64,000 nt of DNA from Epiperipatus broadwayi (GCA_028023455.1 JAQFVV010000516.1:1-64000); one strand, 5' to 3'. Positions 35,720 through 48,600 are shown, counted from the stretch's first letter. A program made the numbers and translations. Notes: generated from the sequence alone by a model not told the origin.

Positions 35720-38640
35720 TTATTGAAAATTAAATTGAGAGAGTGACAACTTCTCAAGCGCTTGTGACTATTAGTAACCAATCAGATATATCCAAGCTAG
35801 TCCAAAGTACTTATATCTGAGAGCATGAATCTTAAATATCATCACACTTAATTGACTGAGTTCAAATTATAAACATACAGCGTGAAATCTTTCGATTTAC
35901 TATGCAGTAGTTTTTCGATGTTATAACTTTGCAGCAATATATGTAAATAATATTTTTATAAAGCACAGATGGTATTGAAAATTAAATTGAGAGAGTGCAA
36001 AGTTCTCAAGTGCTTGTGACTATTTACATATATTGCTGCAAAGTTATAACATCGAAAATCTACTGTGTAGTAAATCGAAAGATTTCACGCTGTATGTTTA
36101 TAATTTGAACTCAGTCAATTAAGTATGATGATATTTAAGATTACACTTGCAGATATAAGTACTTTGGACTGGCTTGGATATATAGAAAGTCAAGTAAAGA
36201 AGAGAGTGGGAACCACTCTATTTTTGTTAAATTTATCTGTCCCAGTGCTTAAGATCTGATTGGTTACTAATAGTCACAAGCGCTTGAGATGTTTGCACTC
36301 TCTCAATTTAATTTTCACTACCATCTGTGCTTTATAAAAATATTATTTACATATATTGCTGCAAAGTTATAACATCAAAAAACTACTGCATAGTAAATCG
36401 AAAAATTTCATGCTGTATATTTATAATTTGAACTGTCAATTAAATTTGATGATATTTAAGATTCATGCTCGCAGATATAAGTACTTTGGACTGGCTTCAA
36501 TATATATAGAAAGACAAATGAAGAAGAGAGTGGGAACCACTCTTTTCTTGTCAAATTCTCTGTCTCAGTGCTTAAGATCTGATTGGTTACTAATAGTCAC
36601 AAGTGCTTGAGATGTTTGCACTCTCTCAATTTAATTTTCAATACCATCTGCACTTTATAAAAATATTATTTACATATATTGCTGCAAAGTTATAACATCG
36701 AAAAACTACTGCGTAGTAAATCGAAAGATTTCATGCTGTATGTTTATAATTTGAACTCAGTCAATTAAGTGTGACGATATTTAAGATTCACATTCTCAGA
36801 TATAAGTACTTTGGACTGGCTTGGATATATAGAAAGACAAGTAAAGAAGAGAGTGGGAACCACTCTTTTCTTGTTAAATTCTCTGTCCCAGTGCTTAAGA
36901 TCTGATTGGTTACTAATAGTCACAAGTGCTTGAGAAGTTTGCACTCTCACAATTTAATTTTCAATACCATCTGTGCTTTATAAAAATATTATTTATATTA
37001 ATTGCTGCAAAGTTGTAACATCGAAAAACTACTGCATAGTAAATCGAAAGATTTCATGCTGTATGTTTATAATTTGAACTCAGTCAATTAAGTGTGATGA
37101 TATTTAAGATTCATGCTCTCAGATATAAGTATTTTGGACTGGCTTGGATATATAGAAAGACAAGTAAAGAAGAGAGTGGGAACCACTCTTTTCTTGTTAA
37201 ATTCTCTGTCCCAGTGCTTAAGATCTGATTGGTTACTAATAGTCACAAGTGCTTGAGAAGTTTGCACTCTTTTAATTTAATTTTCAATACTGTCTGCACT
37301 TTATAAAAATATTATTTACATATATTGCTGCAAAGTTATAACATCGAAAATCTACTGTGTACTATATCGAAAGATTTCACGCTGTATGTTTATAATTTGA
37401 ACTCAGTCAATTAAGTGTGATGATATTTAAGATTCATGCTCGCAGATATAAGTACTTTGGACTGGCTTCAATATATATAGAAAGACAAATGAAGAAGAGA
37501 GTGGGAACCACTCTTTTCTTGTCAAATTCTCTGTCTCAGTGCTTAAGATCTGATTGGTTACTAATAGTCACAAGTGCTTGAGATGTTTGCACTCTCTCAA
37601 TTTAATTTTCAATACCATCTGCACTTTATAAAAATATTATTTACATATATTGCTGCAAAGTTATAATATCGAAAAACTACTGCGTAGTAAATCAAAAGAT
37701 TTCATGCTGTATGTTTATCGAAAGATTTCATGCTGTATGTTTATAATTTGAACTTAGTCAATTAAGTGTGACGATATTTAAAATTCACATTCTCAGATAT
37801 AAGTACTTTGGACTGGCTTGGATATATAGAAAGACAAGTAAAGAAGAGAGTGGGAACCACTCTTTTCTTGTTAAATTTTTTGTCCCAGTGCTTAAGATCT
37901 GATTGGTTACTAATAGTCACAAGTGCTTGAGAAGTTTGCACTCTCACAATTTAATTTTCAATACCATCTGTGCTTTATAAAAATATTATTTACATATATT
38001 GCTGCAAAGTTGTAACATCGAAAAACTACTGCGTAGTAAATCGAAAGATTTCATGCTGTATGTTTATAATTTGAACTCAGTCAATTAAGTGTGATGATAT
38101 TTAAGATTCATGCTCTCAGATATAAGTATTTTGGACTGGCTTGGATATATAAAAAGACAAGTAAAGAAGAGAGTGGGAACCACTCTTTTCTTGTTAAATT
38201 CTCTGTCCCAGGGCTTAAGATCTGATTGGTTACTAATAGTCACAAGTGCTTGAGAAGTTTGCACTCTTTCAATTTAATTTTCAATACTGTCTGCACTTTA
38301 TAAAAATATTATTTACATATATTGCTGCAAAGTTATAACATCGAAAATCTACTGCGTAGTATATCGAAAGATTTCACGCTGTATGTTTATAATTTGAACT
38401 CAGTCAATTAAGTGTGATATTTAAGATTCATGCTCTCAGATATAAGTACTTTGGACTGGCTTGGATATATAGAAACACAAGTAAAGAAGACAGTGGGAAC
38501 CACTATTTTCTTGTTAAATTCTCTGTCCCAGCGCTTAAAATCTGATTGGTTACTAATAGTCACAAGTGCTTGAGAAGTGTGCACTCTCTCAATTTAATTT
38601 TCCATACCGTCTGCGCTTTATAAAAATATTATTTACATAA
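35720..38640. repeat. 323-bp satellite with trimeric higher-order repeat
   Basis: An inverted partial unit (35720-36022, lacking about 90 internal bases) is followed by eight forward units starting at about 36023, 36346, 36669, 36992, 37316, 37640, 37989 and 38312. Spacing is 322-324 except for one of 349 bases. The long one carries a 26-base internal duplication near 37705-37735. Variants recur every third unit: CTTCAATATATATAG in the units at 36346 and 37316, CACATTCTCAGATATAAG at 36669 and 37640, and AAGTATTTTGGACTGG at 36992 and 37989. Each unit contains two short hairpins: AGAGTGGGAACCACTCT (7-bp stem, GAA loop) and AAATCGAAAGATTT (5-bp stem, GAAA loop). A conserved GATTGGTTACTAATAGTCAC is also present. 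No coding content. Confidence 0.95.
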
Positions 38641-39052
38641 TAGTTATTATTATTTTTTATACAAGGAAATGTTCATATTTTTTAATTAAAATTTTCTGAT
38701 TTTCAAATATCAGGATGATATTTTGCTAAACTGCAAAGAAAGTCACTAATAATTTTTTTTAATAATTTATGTGCTACACTTTATTAAGAGGTGTATTTAA
38801 AATATAAACTAATATTGATGTGTTTATGTCGTAAGAAATATATCTTATAGTAGTATAAGTATAATAATAAGTTTTTTTAGAAATTGGAAAATGTATTGTA
38901 ACTGTTCCCAATGCAAATAATAGAATACTATTTTACTGAATGAAATGTACATATTATTATTACTGTTTTTATTTTTATTTTGAAATCGCCATTGTGAAGG
39001 CCAATTTATTTTATTTATTGTATTTATTAGTAATATTGATTATATATATATA

Positions 39053-39090
39053 ATGAAGCAATCGATGTTTAATCATCATCGATGCTTCAT
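39053..39090. repeat. Perfect-stem hairpin
   Basis: ATGAAGCAATCGATG and CATCGATGCTTCAT form a stem of about 13 base pairs with a one-base bulge and a short loop (TTTAATCAT). It follows an (AT)n run. Confidence 0.85.
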
Positions 39091-39600
39091 GTTTCACCAT
39101 CTAGACTAACCTCCTAGGGGTCCGCAATTCAGACCTTGCTATAAATATATGCTATTCACTCACACACTGTATGACGAATCATTAGAAAGATTAGTAAGAT
39201 TAATTTTTGTTTAATAAAAATGAAACAGTAGTTTGAGTGATATGTATATATATTATGACTAAAGCAATAATTTTATTGATATGAAAATACATTTGCTTAT
39301 ATATTTGTAATTATTTTTATATCTGTGTGCATTTAATGTAACAACAAAGAAAAATGGGGAAGGCTTGAAATACTGAAATTATCTTTATCACTAGTCAGAT
39401 TGTTGTCTATAATTAAAATTTATAAATTTTAAGATCGAAAACAAATCATTTATCAGTTGTTGTCGAATGATTTAAAATAGCTAACAATGGTATTTCAAGC
39501 CTTATCTATTGAAAATATTTGCTAATTAAATGTTATTTTTAAAGGGATTATAGAGATAAGGTTGGTATATGAAATTGCATTCTGGGCGGTATTAAAATGT

Positions 39601-39866
39601 TATAAAAGGAACCACTGAACAAAGGAAGTTAGTTTACTTTGAGTTTTTAGTTACTTTCAGTTTTAGTTGAGTTCAGAGGAGTTTAATTACTTTTAAGAAG
39701 CCAACACAAGTTCTGCGTGATAAGTGAGTTGGGGACTCTTTTCACCTTTTTTTTCTCCTCTCAAAGGACTGTCTACCAGCCATCAAAATTCCAGCTGACC
39801 GGCCATATGAGATGACGTAGAATTGCCAACCAACCTGCCTGCCTGCTGCTATGCTGATATCTTAGG
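39601..39866 (+). promoter_or_regulatory. TATA-containing promoter-like segment
   Basis: TATAAAAGG at 39601-39609 is a strong TATA-box match in a GC-richer stretch of about 270 bases. This is followed by a pyrimidine tract (TTTTTTTTCTCCTCTC) and a donor-like CTTAG|GTAAAATC at 39866. This could be a promoter with a non-coding first exon, or a fragment of an LTR. No open frame of note is included. Confidence 0.25.
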
Positions 39867-41709
39867 TAAAATCATGTAATTTAGAGCTGCCTTAATATGA
39901 ACATTCACAGATGATTTATAATGTGTAGCTAAATTAATTCATAGATCCATTTATGATGTTTTGCTAGTTTTGCTCATAAACTCTCTCTCTATAATCCTTT
40001 ATTAATACTTATGTAATTCTAAATATACATTTGCTTTCACGCTTAATTTATGTTTATATAACTTTATGCGGCTCAATTAAATGTATACAACTTATTTTGT
40101 TTAATATATATATATATATATTATTTTCTCTAATATGTCGGTATCAAACAATCTCACGACTTTTATTAAATTCATTAGTAAAATTATATTCATTTGTTTA
40201 TTTACAATAGAAATTGTCGCTAGGTTGGTTGTATACCTAAAACTATTTTATTGTGGAGGCTTATTTTATTTTGTTGTTTAGTTGCCTTTATAAAAGATTG
40301 CGACACCTAATATAAAATTCTACCTTTTCTTACCATTGCCTGAAGGGCTAATTCTTTAATTAATATGTATATGGGAATCGAATTCAAATATAAATTTTAT
40401 TAACTTAGTAATATAAATAAAAGTTATTATTCATTATGATTTGTTAAATGACTCAGAATTAAAAACAGATTATTGCGCAAGAGGTTAGATAATTTCCAAG
40501 TTCTAAAATAATATTATATGAAAATTATGTTATAAAATTATATTCATATCCAATAATGTTGCTGGCATACCACCCACTTTATTCTGATATTTTATCTTCT
40601 CCATTTCTCGACTGTTTTGTCATTGGGAATGTCTAAAGCTCCCATCCTACTTTTAAAATCGTTCGTAATTAGGAACACTACTTCCTGTGAACGTAAAGTT
40701 TATGAGGGTTATGATATTATGTGCTGCAGAAAACAGTGCATCCAGATTCTGGGCTCTCAAACCCAGACCCTCTTTCTATATCACTCCACCAGAATGCGCG
40801 GACATATCAAATCTAAGTTCATTTTTCAAATATGCTTTAAAATGATAAAATATCCACAATCGCCATGAAGGCCAGATTTCTTTAATGTATGCTAGTACCA
40901 TTACTCTTGTCCTTAATTTAATCACCATCTAACCTTGGTAAGTCGCAATGATGTGTTAAAGAAAATGATTCATTTCGTAAAATACGTTCAGTATGTTGAT
41001 CTTAAAACTGCTTTCGTTTAAAAAAAAAAAAACATTATCGATTCCCATAGACGTAAATCTAATTTATATTAATGATAAAGCGCATTGTTTGTTTCTTATT
41101 TCTAAAAGACGTCTTTGCCAAACAATGCGAATAAAAGTATAAATAATGGTTTTCCTAAAGAAATACATGATTGAATTCATATATTTTGCCCTTTATCAAC
41201 TAAATCAGTTACTGTTAAAACTGTCACGATCTTTTATATTTAATTTCGGCATCCACAACGCTCCGTAGCAAAAGTTTTCTTTAATTAGCTTATTTAACTC
41301 CACATAAGTTATAAAACACTATAAAATTGTATCTGTAAAATTGTATTTATTAAATGAGTGATAGAGGGGATTTTATACAACAAATTCCCAAGTCTTGTAG
41401 ATAAAATAATATTGTCCTAAGCGTGAAACCTTTTGTAACACATATACCTTGCTATGACGTCATTAGCCTGAAGGCATACTACTCTAACCATCCGATTTTT
41501 AAGATAACGTCACCTAGTGATTTGCGACACATGTAATCGCTAAAATTTTTCAGCATATCACGTGGTGACATTACGTCAAAGATCGCTAGATTAGAATAGG
41601 ATGCCCTCAGGGTAATGTCGTCATAGAAATGACGAGCGGGGGGAAAGGCACGTGGTACAGGGTCATGAGGTCAAAATGGAGAAAAAGGCACGTGGTACAG
41701 AATAATGCC

Positions 41710-42815
41710 GGCGGCATCCATCCTGAAAAAAAAAAAGGTAAAATTAATAAATAGGAACAAAATAGTTATATGCGGCAAAAAAAGATTAAAAATAATATAT
41801 ACATCATGAATAATTAACTAAAATTGGACACAAAATATGAAAATGTAAGATAAATATCAATACAAAATTAATAAGTAAACTGGAGTCCACAAATCTGAAA
41901 AAGAAATTAATAAATAGGACACAAAATAGTGATATGCGGCAAAAAACGGTTAAAAGTAATATATACTTCATGAATAATTAACTAAAATTGGATGCAAAAT
42001 ATGAAAATGTAAGATAAATATACTACAAAATTAATAAGTAAAACTGCAATCCACAAATCCTGAAAAAAAAAATAATAAATAGGACACAAAAAGTGATTGC
42101 GAAAAAAGGTTAAAAGTAATATATACTTCATGAATAATTAACTAAAATTGGATGCAAAATATGAAAAGTAAGATAAAATCACACAAAATTAATAAGTAAA
42201 AATGCGAGTGCACAAATCCTGAAAAAAAAATTAATAAATAGGACACAAAATAGTGATATGGGCAAAAAAAGGTTAAAGTATATATACTCATGAATAATTA
42301 ACTAAAATTGGCGAAATATAAAAGTAAGATAAATTCACTACAAAATTAATAAGTAAAACTGCAGTCACAAATCCTGAAAAAAAAATAATAAATAGGACAC
42401 AAAATAGTGATATGCAAAAAAGGTTAAAAGTAATATATCTATGAATAATAACTAAAATTGGACCAAAATATGAAAATAAGATAAATATCACTAAATAAAA
42501 GTAAAAACGAGTCACAAATCCTGAAAAAAAATATAAATAGACACAAAATAGTGATTGCGCAAAAAAGTTAAAGTAATATATACTTCATGAATAATTAACT
42601 AAAATGGACAAAATATGAAAATAAGATAAATATCTACAAAATTAATAAGTAAAACTGAGTCCACAAATCCTGAAAAAAATTAATAAATAGGACACAAAAT
42701 AGAGTGATATGCAGCAAAAAAGAAAAGTTAAAAGTAATATAAGCATCTGAATAATTAACTAAAATTGGATGAAAATAGGAAAATGTAAGATAAATATCAC
42801 TACAAAATTAATAGT
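41710..42815. repeat. Satellite array A, about 150-170-bp units
   Basis: Seven units marked by CACAAATCCTGAAAAAAAA at about 41715, 41887, 42051, 42209, 42364, 42511 and 42661. Each is followed by TTAATAAATAGGACACAAAA, GGTTAAAAGTAATATATAC and CATGAATAATTAACTAAAA. Unit length falls from 172 to about 147-150 bases through many one- or two-base losses, often next to the same bases, which looks like consensus error in the assembly rather than biology. Confidence 0.9.
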
Positions 42816-42829
42816 CATCTTAAAAGTAT

Positions 42830-44630
42830 TATATAAATTTAAAAAATTATCTAAAGTGAAACTGAATTACAAATAACCAGTCTACAAATATTAAATTTTC
42901 TTTTTAAAAAGTTCATAAAGTGATCTAAGTAATATCTCAAGTTTCAAATAATAATTTTGTGTCTTAAAAAACTATCTAAAGAAAGAGTTACAAATATTAA
43001 TTTGTCTTTTTAAATATAAAGGCAAGTCCAAAAGTAATAATTCTGAAGTATTCAAAAATTTGTCGTCTTAAAAAAACCTATCATAAAGTGAAAACTGCGA
43101 GTCTACAAATATTAATTTTGTCTTTTTTAAAAAGTTAAAGTGCAGTCAAAAGTAATAATTCTGCAAGTATTCAAAATTTTTGTCATCTTAAAAAACCTAT
43201 CTAAAGTGAAAACTGCAGTCTACAAATATTAATTTTGTCTTTTTTAAAAAGTATAAAGTGATCCAAAAGTAATAATTCTGCAAGTATTCAAAATTTTGTC
43301 GTCTTAAAAAACCTATCATAAAGTGAAAACTGCAGTCTACAAATATTAATTTTGTCTTTTTTAAAAGTATAAAGTGCAGTCAAAAGTAATAATTCTGCAA
43401 GTATTCAAATAATTTTGGTCTTAAAAAAGCTTCATAAAGTGAAAACTGCAGTCTACAAATATTAATTTTGTCTTTTTAAAATAAAGTGCAAGTCCAAAAG
43501 TAATAATTCTGCAAGTATTCAAAAATTTGTCGTCTTAAAAAACCTATCATAAAGTGAAAACTGCGGTCTACAAATATTAATTTTGTCTTTTTAAAAATAT
43601 AAAGTGCAGTCCAAGTAATAATTCTGCAAGTATTCAAAAATAATTTTGTGTCTTAAAAAACCTATCATAAAGTGAAAACTGCAGTCTACAAATATTAATT
43701 TTGTCTTTTTAAAAAGTATAAAGTGCGAGTCCAAAGTAATAATTCTGCAAGTATTCAAATAATAATTTTGTGTCTTAAAAAACCTATCATAAAGTGAAAA
43801 CTGCAGTCTACAAATATTAATTTTGTCTTTTTAAAAGTATAAAGGCAGTCCAAAAGTAATAATTCTGCAAGTATTCAAATAATTTTGTCGTCTTAAAAAA
43901 CCTATCATAAAGTGAAAACTGCGAGTCTACAAATATTAATTTTGTCTTTTTAAAAAGTATAAAGTGCGTCAAAGTAATAATTCTGCAAGTATTCAAATAA
44001 TTTTGTATCTTAAAAAAACTATCATAAAGTGAAAACTGGAGTCTCAAATTTATTTGTCTTTTTAAAAACTATAAAGTGCAAGTCAAAGTATAATTCTGAG
44101 TATTCAAATAATTTGGTCTTAAAAAACTATCATAAAGTGAAACGAGTCTACAAATATTAATTTTGTCTTTTAAAAACGTTAAAGGCGAGTCAAAAGTAAT
44201 AATTCTGCAAGTATTCAAAAATTTTGTCATCTTAAAAAGCCTATCATAAAGTGAAAACTGGAGTCTACAAATATTAATTTTGTCTTTTTAAAAAACGTAT
44301 AAAGTGCAAGTCCAAAATATAATTCTGCAAGTTTCAAATAATTTTGTGTCTTAAAAAACCTATCATAAAGTGAAAACTGGAGTCTACAATATTAATTTTG
44401 TCTTTTTAAAAACTATAAAGTCAGTCGAAGTAATAATTCTGCAAGTATTCAAATAATAATTTTGTCGTCTTAAAAAACCTATCATAAAGTGAAAAGGGTC
44501 TACAAATATTAATTTTGTCTTTTTTAAAAAAGTTAAAGTGGAGTCCAGAAGTATAATTCTGCAAGTATTCAAATAATAATTTTGTCATCTTAAAAAAACC
44601 TATCATAAAGTGAAAACTGCGAGTCCTACT
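42830..44630. repeat. Satellite array B, about 118-bp units
   Basis: About fifteen units marked by GTCTACAAATATTAATTTTG, followed by TCTTTTTAAAAAGTATAAAG, AAAAGTAATAATTCTGCAAG and TTAAAAAACCTATCATAAAG. Marker positions include about 43102, 43219, 43336, 43452, 43567, 43685, 43807, 43926, 44147, 44262, 44382 and 44499. The open frames seen on the minus strand here are by-products of the repeat and are not genes. Scattered single-base deletions are frequent. Confidence 0.92.
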
Positions 44631-44713
44631 GTAATTTATAAGGAAAATAAAAGTGAATATCACAACAAATGCTACTTACCCAAATAACGATTTCTGCAGT
44701 GGACTGAGCTGGC

Positions 44714-44986
44714 TTATATGTTGTAGAATTGCACCAAAATGACCATCTTTGTAGGTACGCCTCCACATAGAGTTTCGTCTATTTCCACAATTGTGTTAGG
44801 GCCTCCGATTTTCCGCCTTTCATTATGTAACAGCTTCCATGCACATACTTCGCGGAGATAGTTGTTCCAGTCAATCACAGTCTTGTCTGCCATTTCTAAC
44901 TGGTCAGCACAAAATAGGATAGACGTTAATTCTCTGGACCAACAATATATAAAACGGAGAGCGTTACGAAGGATATTCTGGAGCCT
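44714..44986 (-). pseudogene. Merlin (ISXO2-like) transposase fragment
   Basis: About 90 residues in one minus-strand frame from the stop at 44987-44989 to the TAA at 44714. The order is NALRFIYCWSRELTS, then LEMADKTVIDWNNYLREVC, then NERRKIGGPNTIVEIDETL. The WSRELT, T-V-x-D-W-N-x-x-x-R-E-V-C and I-G-G-P-x-x-x-V-E-I-D-E blocks are the hallmarks of IS1016/ISXO2-type and Merlin DDE transposases; the D of EID is the first catalytic residue (family knowledge). The second D and the E would lie further left, where satellite array B begins, so the catalytic core is cut. A one-base difference puts the upstream block (KGTWFEGSRIS) in another frame. Confidence 0.8.
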
Positions 44987-45333
44987 TCAAACCATGTGCC
45001 TTTTCTTATGGGGAGTTTTTTTCAGAAAATCCGGAAAATTAATAAAATATAAAATACATCCACTTAATATCATAGAAGAAATAACATGTAAATTACTTAC
45101 AATTGTTGAGAAAGTAATGATTTCTTTTTTAAAAATGGTAAAAAAATTGCTGAACTATTAAAACACTGAAAATGAACGAAGGATATTCTGGAGCCTTCAA
45201 ACCACGTGCCTTTTCTTATGGGAGTTTTTTCAGAAAATCCGGGAAATTAATAAAATATAAAATACATCCACTTAATATCATAGAAGAAATAACATGTAAA
45301 TTACTTACAATTGTTGAGGAAGTAATGATTTAT
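44966..45333 (-). repeat. Local duplication within Merlin element
   Basis: 44966-45124 is repeated at 45176-45333 (offset 210 bases). Both copies contain the transposase block RKGTWFEGSRIS on the minus strand. In the right copy, SEKTPIRKGTWFEGSRIS reads in one frame; in the left copy extra bases shift it. Confidence 0.85.
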
Positions 45334-45666
45334 TAAAAAAGTTTTCTGAAATCACTGAAAATTAAAGCTCTGAAAATGGTATGCAAAAAAACGCTGCTGC
45401 ACTCAATAAAACGATGCAACAAATAGGAAAAAATACACTTTTAAATCTCACAGGTCAAGACAAAAAAAAATCTCGTAAATTCGGATAATTACAATGGTAT
45501 GCCTTCAGGCTTATGACGTAATAGTAATGTAACAAAAAATAAAATTTCTAGAATTAGTCATGTCAGTGTCTTCGTTGCCATGACAATGTTGATGTGTTCT
45601 TCCGACGATGCAAATATTGGATAATTACAGTTGTTTGCCTTCAGGCTAATTACGTCATAGCAAGGT

Positions 45667-48600
45667 AAATACATTTATTAAATATATATATAATTTCATG
45701 TAAATCCTGGTTTGTCGTTTTTGAAGTATTATTTTCTAGTTAATATTTAGAACTATTTTCTTTAGCTAATAGCAGCATTAGTAAATAACTATAATAAATG
45801 TAATTCCTGGGCTACTCCAATCTCGATCATCATCATCAGTCTGATCTTATGCTCTACCGCTTTGCTTATGGGCACAGATTTAAAATAATTTTACTGTGTC
45901 ATCAGAATTGTTGTTCATTGGGTCAGAGATTCGAAGAATAGGCAAATAGGTTAGAATTCAGGATTGCTCCAGACCTGTGTATCTCAAGCATGATCGGATT
46001 CGAGGTACTTTTGCTTAGGATTTGAATCTTGTTAAGTGAGCATACTATTTTGACCGGTACTATATATATATCGTAACAGTATAAATATTAATTTATTAAT
46101 TGCAATATGTTTATAATCTGCGCCATTTGTAACAGGAAGAAAATATTTGTAACAATATTCAAATATAATATCATAGCCCGATTGCAACTATCATGAACAT
46201 TAATTCTGTCACGCTAATAATGAGATAAATAAATTATCCCATTTCTCAACACATAAAATAACAAAATGAAATCAAAACGGTCATCATCAAAGATTTAAAA
46301 TATTTCAATATTGGGAAGTCAAAGATTTAAAATATTTCAATATTGGGAAGTCATTTGACCAATAAAATATACTAGCCATTGTCATCAAATAAAATAATAT
46401 TAGATATAGCAACTGAATAAAATTACTGTCAGATCCCTGGAGTACATTGTGCTTATCTCCAATAATAGGTTCTTTTAAACAAGAATCCTTCTCATTTCTC
46501 TTTCCATGTATATATGATCATTCATGGTCACACACACACACGTGCAATTTATAACAACTTATAAAAAAATATATAAAGTTAATATTATTAAGTTGAAAAA
46601 GGATTTGATCACTTTTATTCAGCTTAGCTAAGTACATGTGTTTTCAGCGGGTGCCACTAGATTGTTCTAAATCTAGATAAATATTATCTGTGTATAGTGT
46701 ACTGAGTTCAAACCCATTCAGTACATTTTTTACTACACATGACTTGGATGACTAATTTACAAAAAAATGACGTTCTTATATTCTACTCATGTCAATAAAA
46801 TCATAAGATCCCAATATCACAAAATTTATATATCCAAGACTCTTATAGACATTAATAGCTCCGTTTAAGTATATTGATGAACAGATGCAAAAATTACTCT
46901 CATTAATGGCTTCCAAACACACCTAGTGAAGAACATTACTAAATGGATGATCATTTAACTAGTTACTTAACTTAATTATTTTATCATAATATAAAGATGA
47001 TGATGATGATGATAATGACAATACCAGCCATAGCTTTATATTAAACTCACAACAACAAATTTATCTTTGTAAACCTATAGGTACTTCTTAAAATCATCCT
47101 ATGTCAAATTAGGCTTTAAATATAACAATCATTAGCATTTATACACTTTATGGTTATATTTAGTCCAAACATTCTTATAGCTAAAATTAGAATTCAATAA
47201 TACCAGTGATGATGATTGATCATCATCAACTTACCACTTGATATTTAAATTTTTATAAACTCCACTTACTAAACATATTAACTATTAATTTTAAATTTGA
47301 TGTAATGATTATTATTTAATCAATGATGATGGTGATCATAACTTTTGAACACAACACAATTTTAGCTTTTATTATTAACCTCTAATTATTATAAAACTTG
47401 GTTTGTTGTCAAGCATAATCCTTAAATCCTTAAATGTAAATCAATATTCTAGCTTGCTTAACATTTGCGAGTGCTTGTTTAATATTTGCAAACATTTGTG
47501 AGTGATAATGATGATGATTTAACACGATAGAATCAAGACAAGAAAAATATAACAATATTTTTAATAATAACTTAAAACCAATTAAGATATATAATTATAT
47601 TTTTTAATACTATTCTTCTTTCTTTTCTTTTGTTAAATCAAATTTATCAATTATACAATTGACTTTATTATTATATTAATTAAATATAGAATTAATACAA
47701 AATTTTATATACGCATATCCAAATAAATTTAATATACAAGTTTGTCATTTTTGATATTTTAAAATAAGCTGGCTTAAACTGATATTAGAAAAAAAAATTC
47801 TATAAATGCTCATTCAAAATTTTCACTACTTATATGTCATAAAAGCAACTTACATTTAGGTGATGTGTGTATTTTTTCTCACTTTTATTCATATGTTAAG
47901 CCCTGATCTTCAATTTCCTATATTTAAACTAATTATGCATAACCTATTCTTTTGACATGTTTGTTTAAGCAGTTATACATGCATACACACTATAATATGT
48001 GGACATATATATTATGTTAGAATGTGTTCCCTTATATTAGGGATGGATACATAAATCATATATATATATTATTGCAACCTTGAGCAAAAATAAATAACAA
48101 TAAAAAAAAACATTGTCAAGCATATATTGAGAAGTTGAACAATAATAATAATAATAAAAACATTTTAGTATTACAATCTATAATAATAAAAAATCAAAAT
48201 AATGAAAAAAAACTATGTTTAATGAATTTAAACTGTGTGTGTATTGCCATGTATTATGAAGAATAACATAATCAATGAACAAACTCTTAATGTTTTCTGT
48301 ATCAAAAGAAAAAAAATGCTTTGATTCTATAAATTAAAGTTTACTTTTAATAAGTAAGAATAAAAGATTTGTTAATGAAAGTTCAAAGTTACCCGATTAT
48401 TTTCACTTCTCACAAATGTTCCAGGTTTGAATTCTCAGACCGCTTGCCTCACATATAGCTTCAACAGGTTGATTTACTTATTTCTAACATTTAAAAAGAA
48501 AAGTTCTTGTTGATACCTTTTAATAAATCTGAATTGGTTGACTTGCTTGTTTCCACAATTTTAAAAAGAATTGCTGTAGACACTTTAGACAAATAAATGT

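Larger units (their letters stand above)
38641..41445. other. AT-rich DNA with few landmarks
   Basis: Holds a hairpin at 39053-39090, a promoter-like segment at 39601-39866, a short (TA)n near 40110-40130, and an open frame of 83 codons (40617-40868, plus) that is Cys-containing but matches no domain I know. No exon of the channel gene was recognised. Confidence 0.4.
41446..45666 (-). mobile_element. Merlin-superfamily DNA transposon filled with satellites
   Basis: The left end ACCTTGCTATGACGTCATTA, continuing GCCTGAAGGCA, and the right end TGCCTTCAGGCTAATTACGTC, continuing ATAGCAAGGT (45634-45666), are reverse complements apart from one or two positions. They form terminal inverted repeats of about 32 bases. 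Related inverted copies of the same motif lie inside both ends (41590-41635 and 45488-45535). Minus-strand fragments of a Merlin/ISXO2-type transposase lie near the right end. The middle three kilobases are two unrelated-looking satellite arrays. No clean 8-9 bp target duplication was visible. Confidence 0.75.

Noticed and set aside
36765-37947. A repeated 61-codon frame on the minus strand
   Set aside because: It is the satellite unit translated at one phase of the higher-order repeat, 997 bases apart. It is broken in other units.
36023-38640. Hammerhead ribozyme in the 323-bp satellite
   Set aside because: A GAAA and short stems are present, but no CTGANGA core or matching stems were found on either strand.
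40617-40868. 83-codon frame as a real exon
   Set aside because: Cys-containing but no recognisable domain and no good splice sites seen.
35720-44630. CRISPR-like direct repeats
   Set aside because: The repeats are contiguous satellite units without unique spacers, in an animal genome.
43817-44663. Several minus-strand frames rich in Phe/Tyr
   Set aside because: By-products of the 118-bp satellite; the same repeat phrase is translated repeatedly.
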